Shown here: piece after piece, positions 1 through 9,100 of the stretch
How the letters are laid out: the number at the start of each line of letters is the position of its first letter
Numbering within the stretch: the stretch's first letter is position 1
NCBI GenBank assembly: GCA_900766925.1
Contig: CAAFXG010000586.1
Coordinates: forward strand, 1-10,568
Origin: Lachnospiraceae bacterium
GTDB taxonomy: Bacteria > Bacillota > Clostridia > Lachnospirales > Lachnospiraceae
DNA length: 10,568 nt
Direction of reading: 5' to 3'
Notes under the pieces: generated by a model
Databases searched by the model: none
What the model saw: the letters and a program-made list of their open reading frames with translations, nothing else
What the model was told of the DNA's origin: nothing
Made by a program: the position numbers and the translations under genes

Positions 1-247
1 ATATTTCTTTTTGCTTGTCAGATAATTTCTGAGTGATGTTATTGTTAGTGTCAGAGTTAGTGTCAGAGTTAGTGTCAGAGTTAGTGTCAGAGTTAGTAAC
101 AGAGTTAGTAACAGAGTTCGGACGCCTAAATGTAATCCACACAAATCCCCCGTCAGTACCATATTCTGGTTCTGGTAGTCCAACAGCTTTGCATGCCTCA
201 ATCATGTGACTCACACCCGTTCCCCAATTCTCCAAGAAAGCTGTCAT
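1..247 (-). pseudogene. C-terminal fragment of an AlbA_2/GHKL-type ATP-binding protein (N-terminus missing, continues past the window edge)
   Basis: Reading from the ATG at 247 gives about 82 codons open to the window edge. The first residues, MTAFLENWGTGVSHMIEACK, match the conserved ENxGxG segment near the end of the RecG-like GHKL ATPase domain. The same segment lies at residues 378-386 of the 510-aa protein encoded at 2578-4110. After it come a beta-strand-like GGFVWITFRRP and a low-complexity N-S-V/D-T tetrapeptide linker (about residues 44-69), then the apparent start of a winged-helix domain (ITQKLSDKQKE). Full-length relatives are about 450-550 aa, so the AlbA_2 domain and most of the ATPase domain are absent. 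The frame is open upstream of the ATG for 13 codons, back to the stop codon of the nuclease gene at 287. It could be translated as a sixth, short product (linker plus winged helix) but is more likely the remnant of a gene cut at the adjacent palindrome. Confidence 0.75.
44..118 (-). repeat. 12-bp tandem repeat, six full units plus a partial
   Basis: On the plus strand the unit GTTAGTGTCAGA occurs four times in exact succession (44-91). It is followed by two copies of the variant GTTAGTAACAGA (92-115) and the start of a seventh unit. On the coding strand each unit encodes a tetrapeptide, NSDT or NSVT. The unit length is a multiple of three, so copy-number change would lengthen or shorten the linker between the ATPase and winged-helix regions without shifting frame. 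Confidence 0.95.
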
Positions 248-249
248 GT

Positions 250-279
250 TATCATTTTGCTGACGTAAGCAAAATGATA
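250..279. repeat. Imperfect 30-bp palindrome (left copy), just after the nuclease stop codon
   Basis: The two 15-bp arms around the centre at 264/265 pair at every position except 262/267. The inner 24 bases (253-276) match the perfect palindrome at 9434-9457 except for one base (A at 267 instead of C). It starts 8 nt beyond the stop codon of the DUF2357 nuclease gene and ends 3 nt before the ATG of the truncated gene at 247. It has no T-run on either side, so it is not a classic intrinsic terminator. It could be a REP-like 3' element, a recombination site or a protein-binding site. Confidence 0.9.
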
Positions 280-286
280 TATTATG

Positions 287-2572
287 TCAGAAATGCTTGA
301 TTTTCTCCATAATCTCATCGTAGGAATATGTTTCATTATTGTGCAAACGATTATTGTGTGATATAGGTCCATTGTATAATGGAATAAACGTTCCAAGCGA
401 GAACACTATACGCAGTTCGTTTCCGTCTTCTCCCTCTTTTAAAGGTCTTATCCTGCGTAGTTTCTTAAAGGTGACAGCTTCTATCTCATAAAAACCGACA
501 ACCTTACCACCTATCAATGGCAACAAAAACTCTAATGACTGAATATCCGTATCTTTTATGTCGATATGCCCAGAATAATATGATGTAGCCTTATTTCCCA
601 AGAACAACTCATAATCAGGATTGTTAGATTTTACATATCCCACATAAACATTCTTCTCGTCTTTTGTTTTGGATGTATAATGAAGTCCTTTTTGTGGAAT
701 ACTATCCTTTATGTGAGCATATACACTATTCTCAAGTATAATATGAGTAAGATGTTTCTCCAACAAGTCACATTGCACTAAATATTTCTTATTGTCTTTT
801 CCTGCAGGAAGAAGAGGGAAGGCACCGATGTTCACTTTCTCTATACTCTTGTAGAAATATCTGTTTTCAATAGCTATACCCTCAGTACGTCCAGGAAAAA
901 GTATATATCCTCCAATTACTTCCTTACCACGAGGACGCACGTCCTCCTTCATGGAATAGTATATGGCATCCCTATACCTATGCATTTGGTTGATAGCATC
1001 GGGTAGGGGATAGTCGGCATAGTCAATGTCAGCTCCTTCATCAAGTTCGCAGTCGTTTTTGTCGTCCTGAACTCTGTATTTCGCATCATATAGATAAGTG
1101 AGTACAAATCCGTCAGGTTTTCTGATAGTAACCACAATATCAGGACGTTGTTCTGTCGTGGTAGTATTAAATTCTTTTGTGTTTCTGTTATATGTGTGCT
1201 GATATTCAAGGCGCACAATGTCTCCATTCTGCAAGTTGTCAAATTCAATGATATGAGTCATTTCGCTCTTCATCATAGTGTTAAGCATCTGACTCTTGTT
1301 TTCCCTTATGTGTTCTTTGTCATTGAGATCTAATCCGAGAACCTTTGCAATGAGTCGCTTCATTACGAGGAAGCACCATATCTCATAGAGTTCCCAAATT
1401 TTCTTCATTCCAATATCAGTCTTTCCATCCACAAGGTCAAGAGAATTCTTCAGCATAAGCCATGCCTTGTAAATCTTGCTATATCCACTACGTTGCTGAA
1501 GAATAGCACTCTCTTGTCGGAATCCTTCAAACTCTCCAACCCTATTGAAGAATGTTGCCGTTTCCAATTGACGGAACATCTTGTTGTAGTTGGCAAGTGC
1601 TTTTCTTTCCTCTTCATCCATGTCCTTATATAGCATAGTCACTTCGCTGAATATTTCACGAAACTTCTTTCCAAGCACGTGGAGCGAGTATTTCACAAAG
1701 CGGTTTTCCCTTGTGTTGATGGTATTCTCCATCTGCTCATATCTGAAGTAATGCATCTCAGCATCCTTACCCATATTCTTGTATCTCTCTTCCTCCTGTT
1801 GACTCCATTTGCGAATTCTTTCAGGACGGGCATAATATGTTTTCCTTACAGGTTTGTTGTTCGGGCGTGACATTATGTAACGCACACTTTTGAAGTAGTC
1901 ATCTACCACACCTCTGAATATGCTAAGCCAGATAATGCTGTTGTTTCGTTCAGTCCTCACTAAGGAGAAGCTGCTGAAAGTCAAAGTGAGATAGTCAAAG
2001 ACATAGTTCTCATATTCTTCGTTGATGAGCGAGATAATCTGTTTTAGATCGTTCTTAGTGTCCAGCTTGGGCGAGGCAACGTATAGCTCCAACTGTTGAG
2101 TTATGATATTATTGCTTTCGTCTCTGTATTCAAAGGTGAAAGCAAATTTGCCAGGAGAGTTCAGGAAGTCAATGGCTCCTACAAGTATTCCGGTGTTTTT
2201 TCCATTTGGATAAAACTTAAAGTTCTCTCCTACAGTCTTCAACTTATGACGCACCTTTGGTCGGTGTTTCTCGTCTGATGTGTTGTGCAGTTGCCTGAAT
2301 TCTACAGCAAACTGATATTCACAAGTCTCGAATAAAACTGGATGTTTCTCCCTCCATTCTGTTTGTGGAACTTCGCGATTGAGTTTCTGTAGCCCACGCG
2401 ATAATTCCCTCGGATTGAGCAACGAGAGTGTGCCCTCGCAACTCGACTTATAGTTACAATAAGACATAGCCTCGTCTTTCACACGACGCTCAAACCGCTC
2501 CCATGCATAACTCACGTCAGCAGTACTTATCGTCAGTCGGTATTCAGAACACTCAAATCTCAGTACATCCAT
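287..2572 (-). CDS. DUF2357 / PD-(D/E)xK (PDDEXK_7, COG1700-type) nuclease, McrC-like partner
   Basis: This 761-aa protein is the probable DNA-cleaving subunit of an McrBC-like defence system. The N-terminal half (about 1-380) is a long region of the kind seen in DUF2357 proteins. The nuclease core follows: IWELYEIWCFLVMKRL (392-407, conserved glutamate E397), RPDIVV with D478, and YLYDAKYR with D496 and K498, which together form a PD-(D/E)xK site. QMHRYRDAI (529-537) is the typical following helix. The C-terminal section (about 640-735), rich in predicted beta strands (YVGYVKSNNPDY, GGKVVGFYEIEAV), may be a PUA-like fold; that is inference. The start codon lies 5 nt after the stop of the Schlafen-like gene, indicating translational coupling. 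It is the last gene of the operon. The family is known as a predicted virus-defence component usually paired with an McrB-like ATPase, which is present two genes upstream. The catalytic residues look intact. Confidence 0.85.
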   Translation of the reverse strand: MDVLRFECSEYRLTISTADVSYAWERFERRVKDEAMSYCNYKSSCEGTLSLLNPRELSRGLQKLNREVPQTEWREKHPVLFETCEYQFAVEFRQLHNTSDEKHRPKVRHKLKTVGENFKFYPNGKNTGILVGAIDFLNSPGKFAFTFEYRDESNNIITQQLELYVASPKLDTKNDLKQIISLINEEYENYVFDYLTLTFSSFSLVRTERNNSIIWLSIFRGVVDDYFKSVRYIMSRPNNKPVRKTYYARPERIRKWSQQEEERYKNMGKDAEMHYFRYEQMENTINTRENRFVKYSLHVLGKKFREIFSEVTMLYKDMDEEERKALANYNKMFRQLETATFFNRVGEFEGFRQESAILQQRSGYSKIYKAWLMLKNSLDLVDGKTDIGMKKIWELYEIWCFLVMKRLIAKVLGLDLNDKEHIRENKSQMLNTMMKSEMTHIIEFDNLQNGDIVRLEYQHTYNRNTKEFNTTTTEQRPDIVVTIRKPDGFVLTYLYDAKYRVQDDKNDCELDEGADIDYADYPLPDAINQMHRYRDAIYYSMKEDVRPRGKEVIGGYILFPGRTEGIAIENRYFYKSIEKVNIGAFPLLPAGKDNKKYLVQCDLLEKHLTHIILENSVYAHIKDSIPQKGLHYTSKTKDEKNVYVGYVKSNNPDYELFLGNKATSYYSGHIDIKDTDIQSLEFLLPLIGGKVVGFYEIEAVTFKKLRRIRPLKEGEDGNELRIVFSLGTFIPLYNGPISHNNRLHNNETYSYDEIMEKIKHF

Positions 2573-2577
2573 AGTTA

Positions 2578-4110
2578 TTAGTCTTTATTGATGATAATCC
2601 ACCTTCCCCCAAAATCTCCACCTTCGCGTTTCACTAAGCCAAGTGATTTCATCTTATCAAGATCTCTACGTATCGTTCTGGAAGAAACTGATAATTTCTT
2701 AGCCAAAGATTCTGTTGTCTCAATTGTATTGTCAAGGACATCTTTATTTTCATTCTCTAGGACATTTCTCTTGATAATATCGTATATAATACGTTGACGT
2801 TCAGTGAGTTTATCTAGGACATTGTCTGGGACATTATTATCTCCTTTAGTACCTTCCAAGAAAGGTATAGGCAGCGTTAGTCTAACCTCTTCTGTCGTAA
2901 ATCTATCCTCTAATATTGGAGCATTCCATTTTGCCTCCTTCCATGCGTCAAGAATCTTTGGGAATCCACTGCCAAGATTTTCTCCCAGTCCAATCATGCG
3001 GAGCATATCCTGCATTTTGGGATTACGGGCTTTTGAGTTTCCTCCTTCATAAATATCCTTCAATGGTAATTTCAATGTGCCAGGATTTCGGAAGCACAAT
3101 CTGTCGTCATGTTTTTCTATGCGAAGTATTCCTCCGCTCAGAAAAACGTCTGAGTGAATAATGGAATTTGTAAGAGCCTCTCTCACGGCTTTGTGCTGAG
3201 GGGTGTCATCTTCACGTTTCATTCCAACAAGTTTGAAAGGACGAGGCAAATTGCGTGTGATTTTTGGACTCACGATAGAAAAGAACTGATAGAGGTTGTT
3301 CTCCCATCGTCCATCATACGTTAGGCGGTCACGATACCTTTCTTCACCTTTGATGCCGGAAAAATCAATATAATCCATACGGAAATTTGAGAAACGCTCA
3401 CGTATGGATAATCCTTTTCCAAACATTAAAAGACCTGCGAGAGTTAATCCCTCAATGCCAGAATTACGCTCCACTTTGTAACCTCCAAGATTCTTCAGGA
3501 ATGTCTTGTCGTCACATTTGTTCCATGGATGATCGGCATTTTCATCACGAAATTCCTGACGGTATTCTCTTAAAGTCTGTTCATCAATATCATCCATATC
3601 ATAATGCTCTATCAGGATGCCATCATTTCCATCTTCATTGGCATCCCGAATCATAGCATTTATGTCAGATTGTGTACATTTATAGTCTCCCTCATGATTG
3701 CGTTTAAATACATTACCAACAATCATCTTGTTGTTAATATACACGGGGCGCTGGTTGTAACGAGCACGAGGCACATTTATTACCACAATATCTTTTCCGT
3801 CAACATCTACGATAGAAACATCATCATCACCAAGCAGATTGACATTTGTTTTCTGGGGATTGTTTGCTTGATTCCATAAATCTTTTACAATCTTGTCGCT
3901 GTCCTCAACTCCATTAATAGTGAAACGCTTTTGGATATCCTTTTCTTTAATATTCTCTTGAATGCCAAGTAGAATAATTCCTCCATAGGTATTTGCAAAT
4001 GCCGAATACGATGTCCAAATATTATCTGGCACACTTGTTGCTGCCTTTTTGCACTCAAGACCTATGCGTTCTCCCTGTAGGAGCATTTGATGTATATCGT
4101 TCTTGTCCAT
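2578..4110 (-). CDS. Schlafen AlbA_2 domain / RecG-like GHKL ATPase / winged-helix protein
   Basis: This 510-aa protein has three recognisable parts. Residues about 8-155 are an AlbA_2 (Schlafen-type, divergent AAA_4) domain with GERIGLECKKA (E14, E19, K21) and AFANTYGGIILLGI (37-50). The E-x4-E spacing resembles the acidic pair of Schlafen nucleases. Residues about 300-415 are a RecG-like GHKL (HATPase_c_4) domain with VREALTNSIIHSD (309-321; E311, N315, H319), FRNPG (340-344) and GLGENLGSGFPKI (374-386). Residues about 435-510 form a winged helix-turn-helix (TERQRIIYDII, VSSRTIRRDLDKMKSLGLV). Such proteins (COG2865) are often called transcriptional regulators, but a nucleic-acid-cleaving or sensing role is also possible. 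The gene begins 10 nt after the McrB-like gene and ends 5 nt before the nuclease gene, so it is embedded inside the motor-nuclease pair. A truncated relative lies at 1-247. Confidence 0.85.
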   Translation of the reverse strand: MDKNDIHQMLLQGERIGLECKKAATSVPDNIWTSYSAFANTYGGIILLGIQENIKEKDIQKRFTINGVEDSDKIVKDLWNQANNPQKTNVNLLGDDDVSIVDVDGKDIVVINVPRARYNQRPVYINNKMIVGNVFKRNHEGDYKCTQSDINAMIRDANEDGNDGILIEHYDMDDIDEQTLREYRQEFRDENADHPWNKCDDKTFLKNLGGYKVERNSGIEGLTLAGLLMFGKGLSIRERFSNFRMDYIDFSGIKGEERYRDRLTYDGRWENNLYQFFSIVSPKITRNLPRPFKLVGMKREDDTPQHKAVREALTNSIIHSDVFLSGGILRIEKHDDRLCFRNPGTLKLPLKDIYEGGNSKARNPKMQDMLRMIGLGENLGSGFPKILDAWKEAKWNAPILEDRFTTEEVRLTLPIPFLEGTKGDNNVPDNVLDKLTERQRIIYDIIKRNVLENENKDVLDNTIETTESLAKKLSVSSRTIRRDLDKMKSLGLVKREGGDFGGRWIIINKD

Positions 4111-4120
4111 ATCGTATTAA

Positions 4121-5677
4121 TTAATTCCAGAAACTTGTGAAGCCACTTCTGTCCGAACCGAAACGCTTAATCATGAATTCTATCTTGTCATAACTTTTCT
4201 TCCACTCATTATTATCCGCACGTGATGACAGCTTGTTGAGACATTTACTGCATTTCTCGTAGTCGCCTTCAATGCGTGGAAGGACCTTCTGCATAAGAAT
4301 ATCGTCGAATATGGTATTAAGGTCAGTCTTAAATACTACTCCATCTGCCAATCCGCCTTCCTCTTTCATGATCTCAGCAATTCTCTTCTTTGAGCGATAC
4401 AGCAATATTGTTTCGTTCAATATTCGATAGCTAATCTTGAACGGACTTCCGTCCAAGTCTTCATTAATATCGTTTATGAAATTAAGTATCTTTGTTTGTT
4501 CTTCCTTAGTAAGGATAAACCTTCCCTCGTCAATCATTTGTGTGGCACGCACTTCATCACTCAAGAACAATTCTCCCTTGAGTGGATTTTTGACATAATT
4601 CAGCGCAACATCACTATTGAAATATTCGTCACCAAACTTTCCAACAACAGTCTCAAATGTCATTGCTCTGTCAATAACCTTCCGCGAGAATGAGTTTGTG
4701 GTATCATCCATATTGACTGTACCGATAATGATAACATTGCTTGGGATGGTGAGACCATCTCGCTTTATTTTATTTATTAGATCTATTCTAATAAATTTAC
4801 CCAATAATGTTTCGTGTAATCCGTCATCCGTCATACCCCGATCCATTCTTTCGAATCCCAAACAGTCGAAAATACAAAAATTGTCATTGTACTTTTCGTT
4901 GAAAACGCTTGCAGGTATAATCGCGTCAGTAACAATTTGTCCGGAACTTGTTTTCTTTCTAGATTCAATCACACTAAGGAAGTCTGCAAAATATTCCTCT
5001 ACGGGTGCAAGGTTCATCTCATCAAGGCAAACGAAGAAAGGTACATTGGGGAAATGCATCGCCTTAATAAGAAAACGCATAAAATCTGTAACGTAATAAT
5101 TCCTGTTGACAGAAGAACGAAATCCAGTTATTTCTGTAGCATCATGCCAATTAGGTTTTACGCTTAATAACAAATAATTGCCAGGCGTTGTTTCACTGGT
5201 TCTTAAATGACTGTTATTCGGACATGTAGCAAAGGCTAATTCCTTGATTTTTTGGCTCTTACCAGTGCCTGAAAAACCACCCAAGATAACAAAGGGCTTA
5301 GTCTTTATGGCGGATATATAAGAGATATCGTCTGGACTAAGGCGATTTTGATTTTCATTGGATTTATCAGTTATGTAAGCATTACGTTTACTAATAGCCA
5401 TTTGAGCCATGGTACACAATGTAGATGCATAGCCATACTCAAATTTATCTATTTTCGTTCTTCCACAAAGTTCATTGCGAACTTCTGTTGGAGTATTGCC
5501 AGGATGCTCAATCATATAGCCAATAAATTCATTTAATAATGATTTTGAGATTGTTCTAATACCAACTGCCCCTTTGCTATTATTTAGAACAGAATAGCTC
5601 AATCTGTCTTCGTCTAATATACTGACTTGACCATTGGGAGAAACATCTCCTATACATAAATTGGGAATATTATTCAT
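4121..5677 (-). CDS. McrB-like AAA+ NTPase (motor of a type IV restriction-like system)
   Basis: This 518-aa protein is an AAA+ motor of the McrB family. Walker A is GGFSGTGKS (133-141). Walker B with the McrB-type extension is FFVCLDEMNLAPVEEYFADF (214-233; D219, E220). Sensor 1 is VIIIGTVNMDDTT (315-327), corresponding to the MNTAD segment used for GTP recognition in E. coli McrB. The following SRKVIDRA (331-338) carries candidate arginine fingers R332 and R337. Residues 1-about 115 form a small N-terminal region that I do not recognise; no obvious EVE, YTH or DUF3578 DNA-reading domain is apparent, so substrate recognition may reside elsewhere in the complex. By analogy it would form a hexamer that translocates DNA and activates the nuclease encoded at 287-2572. 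It starts 39 nt after the NUDIX gene and no promoter match is visible in that gap. Whether it uses GTP or ATP cannot be told from sequence. Confidence 0.88.
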   Translation of the reverse strand: MNNIPNLCIGDVSPNGQVSILDEDRLSYSVLNNSKGAVGIRTISKSLLNEFIGYMIEHPGNTPTEVRNELCGRTKIDKFEYGYASTLCTMAQMAISKRNAYITDKSNENQNRLSPDDISYISAIKTKPFVILGGFSGTGKSQKIKELAFATCPNNSHLRTSETTPGNYLLLSVKPNWHDATEITGFRSSVNRNYYVTDFMRFLIKAMHFPNVPFFVCLDEMNLAPVEEYFADFLSVIESRKKTSSGQIVTDAIIPASVFNEKYNDNFCIFDCLGFERMDRGMTDDGLHETLLGKFIRIDLINKIKRDGLTIPSNVIIIGTVNMDDTTNSFSRKVIDRAMTFETVVGKFGDEYFNSDVALNYVKNPLKGELFLSDEVRATQMIDEGRFILTKEEQTKILNFINDINEDLDGSPFKISYRILNETILLYRSKKRIAEIMKEEGGLADGVVFKTDLNTIFDDILMQKVLPRIEGDYEKCSKCLNKLSSRADNNEWKKSYDKIEFMIKRFGSDRSGFTSFWN

Positions 5678-5716
5678 AATTTTTCAATAATTACATTAAT
5701 GTTCAAAAAATAGTTG

Positions 5717-6100
5717 TTATGCGTATAATGCTTTAATCACTTCTACATCTGCCGGTAGCCATTTCACTTCTTCCAGATTATCTTTGCCAAGCCATCTGGC
5801 TGCTTCATGTTCTAGGAGATGAGGCTGGATGTCATCTTTCAAGTGGCAGAGATAGCTGTGCATGGTGAGGTGGAAATCAGGATAGTCGTAATCCACGGTT
5901 GTAAGATGACGGTCTATAGAGATGTCGATGGAAAGCTCTTCACGGATTTCTCTCAGGAGAGCCTCTTCAGGAGACTCTCCTGATTCTATCTTTCCGCCAG
6001 GAAACTCCCACCAGTCTTTCCACTCGCCATAACCACGCTGGCAAGCAAAGATGCGTCCTTTGTTGACAATTACTGCACAAACTACGTTTATATGTTTCAT
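5717..6100 (-). CDS. MutT-like NUDIX hydrolase ((deoxy)nucleoside triphosphate pyrophosphohydrolase type)
   Basis: This 127-aa protein is close in size to E. coli MutT and NudG. The NUDIX box is G36-x5-E42-x7-REIREELSI (50-58), matching the consensus except that the usual glycine before the last hydrophobic residue is Ser57. The sequence ahead of it, EWKDWWEFPGGKIESGES, and the end region EVKWLPADVEVIKAL are typical of the MutT/NudG branch, which hydrolyses oxidised or modified (d)NTPs to monophosphates. It starts 14 nt after the helicase stop codon, so it is almost certainly cotranscribed with it. From memory, NUDIX genes are recurrently found beside DUF3427 helicases; I could not verify this here. 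A role in clearing modified nucleotides, or a nucleotide signal, during defence is inference; simple housekeeping sanitation is the conservative reading. Confidence 0.9.
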   Translation of the reverse strand: MKHINVVCAVIVNKGRIFACQRGYGEWKDWWEFPGGKIESGESPEEALLREIREELSIDISIDRHLTTVDYDYPDFHLTMHSYLCHLKDDIQPHLLEHEAARWLGKDNLEEVKWLPADVEVIKALYA

Positions 6101-6114
6101 TTGTAAAATCTGTT

Positions 6115-9100
6115 TTATCCAATAGCCTTATATTGACTCGCAAAGGCATATGTTGCCTCTGACATAGGGGTATCCAGATGCCATACTATCTGCATTGGCT
6201 TAGAACCTTCAATACTTTTCATAGTTACCTGACCCAGATATACAAAGCCCATACGACATTTATAGTCGGGGTGTTCTGCTTGTTGGCGTACGAAAAGTAG
6301 CATATTGTTCTCTCCTTTGCGATATGCGTCGGCTTCGCGACTGCCTTCACGCACTCTGTTCTGAGTTTCCCAATGGAAGAATTCACGATTCATAGCATAA
6401 TCCTTATATGCAGTCATCGAACCTTCTTCACGTTTTTTTATGACATCCACATACATAGCTTCGAGTTTGATACCTTTCAAACGTTCAACACCCTCACGGG
6501 AAGGAGATTTTCGTTCAAGTGTGGATAATCCGAGTGCAGCCTGAATTTGTGCTTTGGTGTAAACGCCATGCAATCGGAGAGGATTCCATTCCTTATAAAC
6601 AGAATTGTCTTCTTTTTCAGGTGCTGAACATCTGTCGCATAAATATTTGAGAACTTCTTTCAATTCGTATATGAAAAGTTCATCTGTTGCCAGATCGTTG
6701 AACATTTCCTCAATGCTGCCGTAATTATTGGCTTTATCAAATAGGTCATAATAGAACATTACTGCACAACGTCTTTCATACTCGCTAAATGTATTGGTAT
6801 CACATAGAAATCCGCAATCAACAAACTTTATTAATTGTGAAAAGTAGGAATATGAATCTGTGGCAAGCCATTTCTTTGTTACGGCATATTTTATAAGAGA
6901 TGCATTTGGGGAAACTTTATCACTTACTCCGGCTTCCTTGCACAATTCTCCCCAAGTCATACTGCCATATATTTTGTGGAATGGTATATGGCTATAGTCA
7001 AGGAAACCACACAAAGAGAATGAATCCCTGAATGTTTCATGGTAAGATGCAATCTCTTTTATGATTCTGTTTTTGTTCATACTCCTGAGATAGCCTTCGA
7101 TGTTTGCGATGATTTCTTCTTTGGCTTTCTCTTCAAGGATTATCTTGCATCCGAATGGCGCATTTTGAAATCCTTCTTTTACTTCGGTTAGAATGTCACG
7201 AGAGTGTCGCCCGATGAGTGATTCAAACCTATCCTTATAACTGAATTCAGCACGTGAATGTCCCACAAAGTCAAGGACAGTGAGATGATCTTTGCCTTTG
7301 TGAAGTCGTAGCCCACGACCAAACTGTTGTAGAAACACTGTAGCACTCTCTGTCGGACGCAGGAAAAGAACGGTATCAATCTCAGGAATGTCAACACCTT
7401 CGTTGAAAAGATCGACAACAAAAAGATAATTGATAGCACCTGACTGTAATCGTTGTTTAACAATGCGACGATGTTGATTATTATCGTCACTTGTAAGTAC
7501 ATCTGTTTTTAATCCTGCCAAAGTAAACTTGGCATTCATGAATTTAGCATGTTCCTTGTCAACACAGAAACAAAGTGCACGAACTTTATGTAATCTGCTG
7601 TTGCCAATATATTCCTGCATTTTCTTCAGGATAAGACCTGTTCTAAAGTCGTTTTGGGTGTATATTCTTGATAATTCTGCTACATCATATCCATGTCCAC
7701 TCCATTTAACTTCGGACAAATCTACATTATCAGGAATTCCATAATAATGGAAAGGAGCTAACAATCCGGCATTCAAGGCAGCCGGCAAACGTATTTCTGC
7801 AGAAATATGATCGTCAAAATACTTTTTGATATCTTCATTCTCATTCGTACGTTCCGGTGTGGCTGTCAATCCTAAAAGAATATGAGGTTTGAAGTATTCT
7901 ATTAGTTTAACGTATGTAGGAGCCACAATGTGGTGCACCTCATCCACAATCATATAATCATAATAGTCACTGGTCAGTTTTATAGTGTCGATACGGTTGC
8001 GTAATGTATCCTTGCTGGCAAACACATGCTGATAACTGCTTGGCTCATTCATTCCATCCCATACACTTCCGAAATTTGGATCTTCAAGTACAATACGGAA
8101 TGTTTGCATTGCTTGGCGCAGAATTTCCTGGCGATGAGCAATAAACAGGAAATGACAATCAGGATTTGCTTCTCGATAGCGTTTGAAGTCAAATGCCGCT
8201 ATAACAGTTTTACCTGTTCCTGTGGCAGCCACGACCAGATTGCGAAAATGTTTATGGACATTTCGCTCAACATCAAGTTTTTCAAGAATTTCTTGTTGAT
8301 AATCTTTGGCTCGCATGAGGTCAAGGGCGGAGAAATCAAGCAATGGTGTTTCCCAATCTGCACCAAGTGCTTTCTTAAGTCGTTCTTCGTCGACATCTGG
8401 ATCAAACTTTTCAAATGTAGAATCACACCAGTATGCTTCAAACGAGTTCCTTACATCTTCAATAACATGTGGCAACTCAAACTGTGTGGCTTTGAAATTC
8501 CATTCTTTACCGTCTTTTAGAGCATAACATGAAAGGTTGCTTGAACCAATATAAGCAGTATGGAAGCCCGAATTGCGAAGAAAGATATATGATTTTGCGT
8601 GAAGGCGGTCTTGTGTGCCGTCATACGAGATTTTTATCTCTGTATTGGGTAATTTTGCTAATCTTACAACAGCATCAAAATCTGTTGCTCCTGTATATGT
8701 AGTGGTAATAATTCTCAATCGTTTCCCTTCACTTGTGAATTTCCTAAGACTATTCCATAATAGATTCAAACCACTTGTCTTGATAAATGATACAACCCAA
8801 CAAATCTCATCTGCACATAAGATTTCACGATTTAATTCACTCTCCATATCCGCAGGACCTCTGCCCCCGAAGAAAAGTGCACTATGGCTCAGAGTAGTGA
8901 TAGGTGTAATGGATTTAATATGTTCCTCAATGTCAGGATAGTCACAACAGGTGCGGTCAACGATTGAAGTAAGAATATTCTTTTGGGCATCGATTAGATC
9001 TAGTTCTGTGTCTTCTACATTGAACTCTTTGCCCAAAGTCTTGATTACGGAATTTACGAAATCTGTATATTTGTCCGTATCTTGTTCATCAGCTGTTCCA

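Noticed and set aside
44..118. CRISPR-like array
   Set aside because: The units are contiguous 12-mers with no spacers, and they encode a regular tetrapeptide repeat.
4617..5096. Plus-strand open frame of 159 codons
   Set aside because: It lies entirely opposite the Walker B and sensor regions of the McrB-like gene, has no recognisable domain or promoter, and is a frame shadow.
5678..5716. Possible separate promoter before the McrB-like gene
   Set aside because: A TTTG is present on the minus strand, but no TAnnTTTG lies at the right distance; the 39-nt gap is compatible with simple cotranscription.
5954..5982. Inverted repeat in the NUDIX gene
   Set aside because: CAGGAGA and TCTCCTG pair, but they lie within the NUDIX-box coding sequence and are explained by codon choice for Glu/Ser-rich residues.
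8026..8520. Plus-strand open frame of 164 codons
   Set aside because: It is antisense to the helicase core, low in recognisable structure and without promoter signals.
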